A DNA stretch of 64,000 nt, taken from assembly GCA_002798175.1 (NCBI GenBank), contig NWQL01000001.1, positions 455,078 to 519,077 on the forward strand, in the 5' to 3' direction. A program made the position numbers and the translations under genes. The notes under the pieces are model-generated. The model did no database searches and was not told where the DNA came from. It was given only the letters and a program-made list of their open reading frames with translations. Every line of letters starts with the position of its first letter. The stretch's first letter is position 1. The DNA is from Lysobacteraceae bacterium NML91-0213 (GTDB taxonomy: Bacteria; Pseudomonadota; Gammaproteobacteria; Xanthomonadales; Xanthomonadaceae). Below are positions 60,073 through 64,000 of the stretch, one piece after another.

Positions 60073-60205
60073 CACCTGCGGTAACTTGTTGATGCCGCTT
60101 GCGTTTCCATCTCCGCGGAAGGCGCAGACGCCTCCCGCGGCCGCTATGCTATTCTCGGTCCGTCTCTCCGCTGCGGCGGACCGTTTCACCTGGTAACCGA
60201 AGCAC

Positions 60206-61489
60206 ATGAGCAAAGACGCGCAGGGCCGTTCCGGCGACAGCAACAAGATCCTCTATTGCTCGTTCTGCGGGAAAAGCCAGCATGAGGTCCGCAAGCTGAT
60301 CGCGGGCCCGAGCGTGTTCATCTGCGATGAATGCGTCGAACTCTGCAACGACATCATCCGCGAGGAACTCGAGGAGAAGGCGCAGTCGGCACGCAGCTCG
60401 CTGCCCAAGCCGAAGGAGATCCTCGAGGTTCTCGACCAGTACGTGATCGGCCAGAACCGCGCCAAGCGCACGCTGGCGGTGGCGGTCTACAACCACTACA
60501 AGCGCATCGAGAGCCGCCAGAAGAGCGACGACGTCGAACTGGCGAAGTCGAACATCCTGCTGGTCGGGCCCACGGGCTCGGGCAAGACGCTGCTGGCGGA
60601 GACCCTGGCGCGCCTGCTCAACGTGCCGTTCACGATGGCCGATGCCACCACGCTCACCGAAGCCGGCTACGTCGGCGAGGACGTGGAGAACATCATCCAG
60701 AAGCTGCTGCAGAAGTGCGACTACGACGTCGAGAAGGCGCAGCAGGGCATCGTCTACATCGACGAGATCGACAAGATCTCGCGCAAGAGCGAGAACCCGT
60801 CGATCACCCGCGACGTGTCCGGCGAAGGCGTGCAGCAGGCGCTGCTCAAGCTCATCGAAGGCACGATGGCCAGCGTGCCGCCGCAGGGCGGGCGCAAGCA
60901 TCCGCAGCAGGAATTCCTGCAGGTCGATACCAGCAACATCCTGTTCATCGTCGGTGGCGCGTTCGCGGGGCTGGAGAAGATCATCCAGCAGCGCAGCGCC
61001 GACGGCGGCGGCATCGGGTTCTCGGCCAAGGTCAAGAGCACCGAACGCAAGGCGGACACCGGCAAGGTGCTCGCCGACGTCGAGCCGGAGGATCTGATCA
61101 AGTTCGGCCTGATTCCCGAGTTCGTCGGCCGCCTGCCGGTGGTCGCGACCCTCGAGGAACTCGACGAGCAGGCGCTGGTGCAGATCCTCACCGAGCCCAA
61201 GAACGCCATCACCAAGCAGTTCAGACGGCTGTTCGACATGGAAGGCGTGGAGCTCGAGTTCCGCGATGACGCCCTGGCCGCGATCGCGCGCAAGGCGATC
61301 AAGCGCAAGACCGGCGCGCGCGGGCTGCGCACGATCGTCGAATCGGTGCTGCTCGACACCATGTACGACCTGCCGTCGCTGGAGAACGTCAGCAAGGTGG
61401 TGGTCGACGAGTCGGTGATCGAGCACAAGTCCGAGCCGTACCTGATCTACCAGGCGCCCCCGGCGCCGAAGGTTGCCGCCGGGGAGTAA
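60206..61489 (+). CDS. clpX: ATP-dependent Clp protease ATP-binding subunit ClpX
   Basis: This 427-residue AAA+ unfoldase has an N-terminal zinc-binding domain (CSFCGKSQ and CDECVELC, residues 14-46), Walker A GPTGSGKT, Walker [11 protein letters not shown], the pore loop GYVGEDVE, the IGF-type ClpP contact loop (GIGFSAKV), sensor RKTGARGLR, and the usual C-terminal end. It recognises tagged substrates and passes them to ClpP. Confidence 0.98.
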   Translation: MSKDAQGRSGDSNKILYCSFCGKSQHEVRKLIAGPSVFICDECVELCNDIIREELEEKAQSARSSLPKPKEILEVLDQYVIGQNRAKRTLAVAVYNHYKRIESRQKSDDVELAKSNILLVGPTGSGKTLLAETLARLLNVPFTMADATTLTEAGYVGEDVENIIQKLLQKCDYDVEKAQQGIVYIDEIDKISRKSENPSITRDVSGEGVQQALLKLIEGTMASVPPQGGRKHPQQEFLQVDTSNILFIVGGAFAGLEKIIQQRSADGGGIGFSAKVKSTERKADTGKVLADVEPEDLIKFGLIPEFVGRLPVVATLEELDEQALVQILTEPKNAITKQFRRLFDMEGVELEFRDDALAAIARKAIKRKTGARGLRTIVESVLLDTMYDLPSLENVSKVVVDESVIEHKSEPYLIYQAPPAPKVAAGE

Positions 61490-61515
61490 GCCCCCCGCGA
61501 CGGCTGGTCACGGGT

Positions 61516-61545
61516 GCCCGCGCTTCCGAGCGCGGGCATTTTTAG
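61516..61545 (+). terminator. Terminator after clpX
   Basis: The 9-bp stem GCCCGCGCT / AGCGCGGGC with TCCG loop is followed by ATTTTTAG. Confidence 0.85.
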
Positions 61546-61603
61546 TTCCCGGGGGGGATTTCGCGACGCGGCTGAGCCCTGCCGCAATGGCACGCAGCAT
61601 CCG

Positions 61604-61632
61604 CTTGCAAGCATCCCGCCCCAGCCCCATAA
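61604..61632 (+). promoter_or_regulatory. Sigma32-type heat-shock promoter of lon
   Basis: CTTGCA (61604-61609), a 15-bp spacer and CCCCATAA (61625-61632) match the sigma32 consensus (CTTGAA, 13-15 bp, CCCCATnT) closely. lon starts 53 bp downstream. Confidence 0.75.
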
Positions 61633-61684
61633 CGGGAGCCAGCTGCCAGGGCGATCCTGCCCGGCCGATCCTCCCGGAGTCCCG

Positions 61685-64000
61685 ATGACCGCTACCCCCG
61701 AAACCGCTGCCTTCGACCTGCCGGTGCTGCCGCTGCGCGACGTCGTGGTATTCCCGCACATGGTGATCCCCCTGTTCGTGGGGCGCGAGAAGTCGATCCG
61801 CGCGCTGGACATGGCGATGGAGGCCGACAAGCGGATCCTGCTGGTGGCGCAGAAGTCGGCCGAGACCGACGATCCGACCGCCGCGGATCTATACACCGTC
61901 GGCACCGTGGCCCAGGTGCTGCAGCTGCTGAAGCTCCCGGACGGCACCATCAAGGTGCTGGTCGAAGGCGTGTCGCGCGCGCGCGTCGACGCCGTGGTCG
62001 AGCGCGGCGGCACGCTTGCGGCGCAGGGCCACGAAGTGGAGCCGGAGGACGGGCGCGAGGAGCGCGAGATCGAGGCCATCGGGCGCTCGCTGATGAGCCT
62101 GTTCGAGCAGTACGTGAAGACCAGCCGCAAGCTGCCGCCGGAGCTGCTGCAGACGCTGGCCGGCATCGACGAGCCGGGGCGGCTTGGCGACACCATCGCC
62201 GCGCACCTGGGCGTGCGCCTGGCCGACAAGCAGAAGCTGCTGGAGACCTTCGAGACCGGCAGCAGGCTGGAGATGCTGGTGGGCCTGGTCGATGGCGAGA
62301 TCGACGTGCAGCAGATGGAGAAGCGCATCCGCGGCCGGGTGAAGTCGCAGATGGAGAAGTCGCAGCGCGAGTACTACCTCAACGAGCAGATGAAGGCGAT
62401 CCAGAAGGAGCTCGGCGAGATGGACGACGCGCCGAACGACATCGAGGAACTCGCGCGCAAGATCGCCGAGGCCGGGATGCCGAAGGCGGTGGAGACCAAG
62501 GCCCGCAACGAATTCAACAAGCTCAAGCAGATGTCGCCGATGTCGGCGGAAGCCGCGGTGGTGCGCAACTACCTCGACTGGCTGCTGGGCGTGCCGTGGA
62601 AGAAGCGCAGCAAGGTGCGCAAGGACCTCAAGGTCGCGCAGGACGTGCTGGACGCCGACCACTATGGCCTGGAGAAGGTCAAGGAGCGCATCCTCGAGTA
62701 CCTCGCCGTGCAGGCGCGGGTGAAGCAGCTGCGTGGCCCGATCCTGTGCCTGGTCGGCCCCCCGGGCGTGGGCAAGACCTCGCTCGGCCAGTCCATCGCC
62801 AAGGCGACCAACCGCAAGTTCGTGCGCATGAGCCTGGGTGGCGTGCGCGACGAGTCCGAGATCCGTGGCCATCGCCGCACCTATGTCGGCTCGATGCCTG
62901 GCCGCATCGTGCAGAACCTCAACAAGGCCGGCACGAAGAACCCGCTGTTCGTGCTCGACGAGATCGACAAGATGTCGATGGACTTCCGTGGCGACCCGTC
63001 CTCGGCGTTGCTGGAAGTGCTCGATCCCGAGCAGAACAACGCCTTCAACGACCACTATCTGGAGGTCGACCTCGACCTGTCGGAAGTGATGTTCGTGGCG
63101 ACCTCCAACTCGCTCAACATCCCCGGCCCGCTGCTCGACCGCATGGAGGTGATCCGTATCCCGGGTTACACCGAGGAGGAGAAGCTCAACATCGCGATGC
63201 GCTACCTGGTGCCCAAGCAGCTCAAGGCGAACGGGCTCGCCACCAGCGAGCTGAAGATCGCCGAGCCGGCGATCCGCGACATCGTGCGCTACTACACGCG
63301 CGAATCCGGTGTGCGCAACCTCGAGCGCGAGATCGCCAAGATCTGCCGCAAGGTGGTCAAGGAGATCGCGCTGGCCGGGCCGCAGGCGAAGAAGGCGACG
63401 AAGGCGGTCACCGTCAACGCGAAGAACCTCGACAGGTACCTGGGCGTACGCCGTTACGACTTCGGTCGTGCCGAGGAGGACAACGAGATCGGCATGGTGA
63501 CCGGGCTGGCCTGGACCGAAGTCGGCGGCGACCTGCTGCAGATCGAATCGACGCTGGTACCGGGCAAGGGCCAGCTGATCCTCACCGGGCAGCTCGGCGA
63601 CGTCATGAAGGAGTCGGCGTCGGCGGCGCTTTCGATCGTGCGCTCCCGCACCGAGCGGCTCGGCGTGGCGATGGACTTCCTGCAGAAGCACGACGTGCAC
63701 GTGCACGTTCCCGACGGCGCCACGCCCAAGGATGGCCCCAGTGCCGGCATCGCGATGACCACGGCGCTGGTGTCGACGTTGACCAGGATCCCGGTGCGCG
63801 CCGACGTGGCGATGACCGGCGAGGTCACCCTGCGTGGGCGGGTCACCGCGATCGGCGGATTGAAGGAAAAACTGCTGGCCGCGATGCGTGGTGGCATCCG
63901 CACGGTGATCATCCCCGAGGAGAACCGCAAGGACCTCACCGACCTGCCGAAGTCGGTGACGCAGCGGATGGAGATCGTGCCGGTGAAGTGGATCGACGAG
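61685..64000 (+). CDS. lon: ATP-dependent protease Lon, 3' end outside window
   Basis: 772 codons are present and the frame is still open at base 64000. The N-terminal substrate domain begins [23 protein letters not shown]. The AAA+ module has Walker [10 protein letters not shown] and Walker [12 protein letters not shown]. The protease domain carries Ser686 (DGPSAGIAM) and Lys729 ([10 protein letters not shown]), 43 residues apart as in E. coli. Only about 40-50 C-terminal residues should be missing. It degrades misfolded and regulatory proteins. ATG 61685 follows GGAG. Confidence 0.98.
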   Translation, partial: MTATPETAAFDLPVLPLRDVVVFPHMVIPLFVGREKSIRALDMAMEADKRILLVAQKSAETDDPTAADLYTVGTVAQVLQLLKLPDGTIKVLVEGVSRARVDAVVERGGTLAAQGHEVEPEDGREEREIEAIGRSLMSLFEQYVKTSRKLPPELLQTLAGIDEPGRLGDTIAAHLGVRLADKQKLLETFETGSRLEMLVGLVDGEIDVQQMEKRIRGRVKSQMEKSQREYYLNEQMKAIQKELGEMDDAPNDIEELARKIAEAGMPKAVETKARNEFNKLKQMSPMSAEAAVVRNYLDWLLGVPWKKRSKVRKDLKVAQDVLDADHYGLEKVKERILEYLAVQARVKQLRGPILCLVGPPGVGKTSLGQSIAKATNRKFVRMSLGGVRDESEIRGHRRTYVGSMPGRIVQNLNKAGTKNPLFVLDEIDKMSMDFRGDPSSALLEVLDPEQNNAFNDHYLEVDLDLSEVMFVATSNSLNIPGPLLDRMEVIRIPGYTEEEKLNIAMRYLVPKQLKANGLATSELKIAEPAIRDIVRYYTRESGVRNLEREIAKICRKVVKEIALAGPQAKKATKAVTVNAKNLDRYLGVRRYDFGRAEEDNEIGMVTGLAWTEVGGDLLQIESTLVPGKGQLILTGQLGDVMKESASAALSIVRSRTERLGVAMDFLQKHDVHVHVPDGATPKDGPSAGIAMTTALVSTLTRIPVRADVAMTGEVTLRGRVTAIGGLKEKLLAAMRGGIRTVIIPEENRKDLTDLPKSVTQRMEIVPVKWIDE

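Overview
The window is GC-rich DNA from a gammaproteobacterium, most likely of the Xanthomonadaceae/Lysobacteraceae (Lysobacter/Luteimonas-like). I infer this from the composition, the phoB-phoR-ppk-ppx cluster, the tig-clpP-clpX-lon block and the style of the housekeeping proteins; no database search was possible. Two parts are visible: the right-hand 36.7 kb of a prophage (1-36694, left end outside the window) and about 27 kb of host chromosome (36695-64000).

Prophage, left to right. A leftward immunity arm holds a zinc-ribbon gene and a CI-type repressor, divergent from a Cro-like gene across a short operator region. The early rightward operon follows: regulators, an O-like replication protein with an iteron cluster inside it, a P-like helicase loader, a DUF1064 nuclease-like protein, a large ParB-like protein and a repeat-rich mosaic protein. 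A leftward membrane-protein gene (moron-like) interrupts it. Next are a Lar-type zinc-ribbon protein in the usual place of a late regulator and a 547-bp non-coding region with helically phased palindromes and a terminator. The lysis cassette (endolysin, holin-like, small membrane and helical proteins, Rz/Rz1 spanins) lies before the structural genes. The head module is lambda-like: Nu1-type small terminase, GpA large terminase, gpW, portal, S49 protease, gpD, gpE. A siphovirus tail module follows, with two repeat-built proteins. The right end carries an SRAP-domain gene behind a 14-bp dyad, small unknown genes, and a 45-nt tRNA-Pro(GGG) 3' fragment that marks the attachment site. No integrase lies in the window, so it should be to the left, near the reconstituted tRNA.

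Chromosome. After a TraB/GumN-type protein and a small hydrophilic protein, a long leftward series runs from bepA-like, phoB, phoR, ppk and ppx through a lipoprotein, an acyl-CoA dehydrogenase, an HNH endonuclease and an unknown protein to dxs. phoB has a three-unit Pho box. The HNH gene's 3' end is duplicated as a 95-bp direct repeat. Rightward genes are a glutaredoxin with an AhpD-like protein, an NAD-type isocitrate dehydrogenase and an NhaC-family antiporter; a Bax-inhibitor-1 family gene runs leftward. Five tRNA genes (Pro, Arg, His, Lys, Leu) follow, then tig, clpP, clpX and lon, which has a sigma32-like promoter and is cut by the window edge.

In the prophage nearly all consecutive genes overlap by 4 bases (ATGA/GTGA), so early and late blocks look like translationally coupled polycistronic units. 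The host part is a protein-quality-control and phosphate/polyphosphate region.
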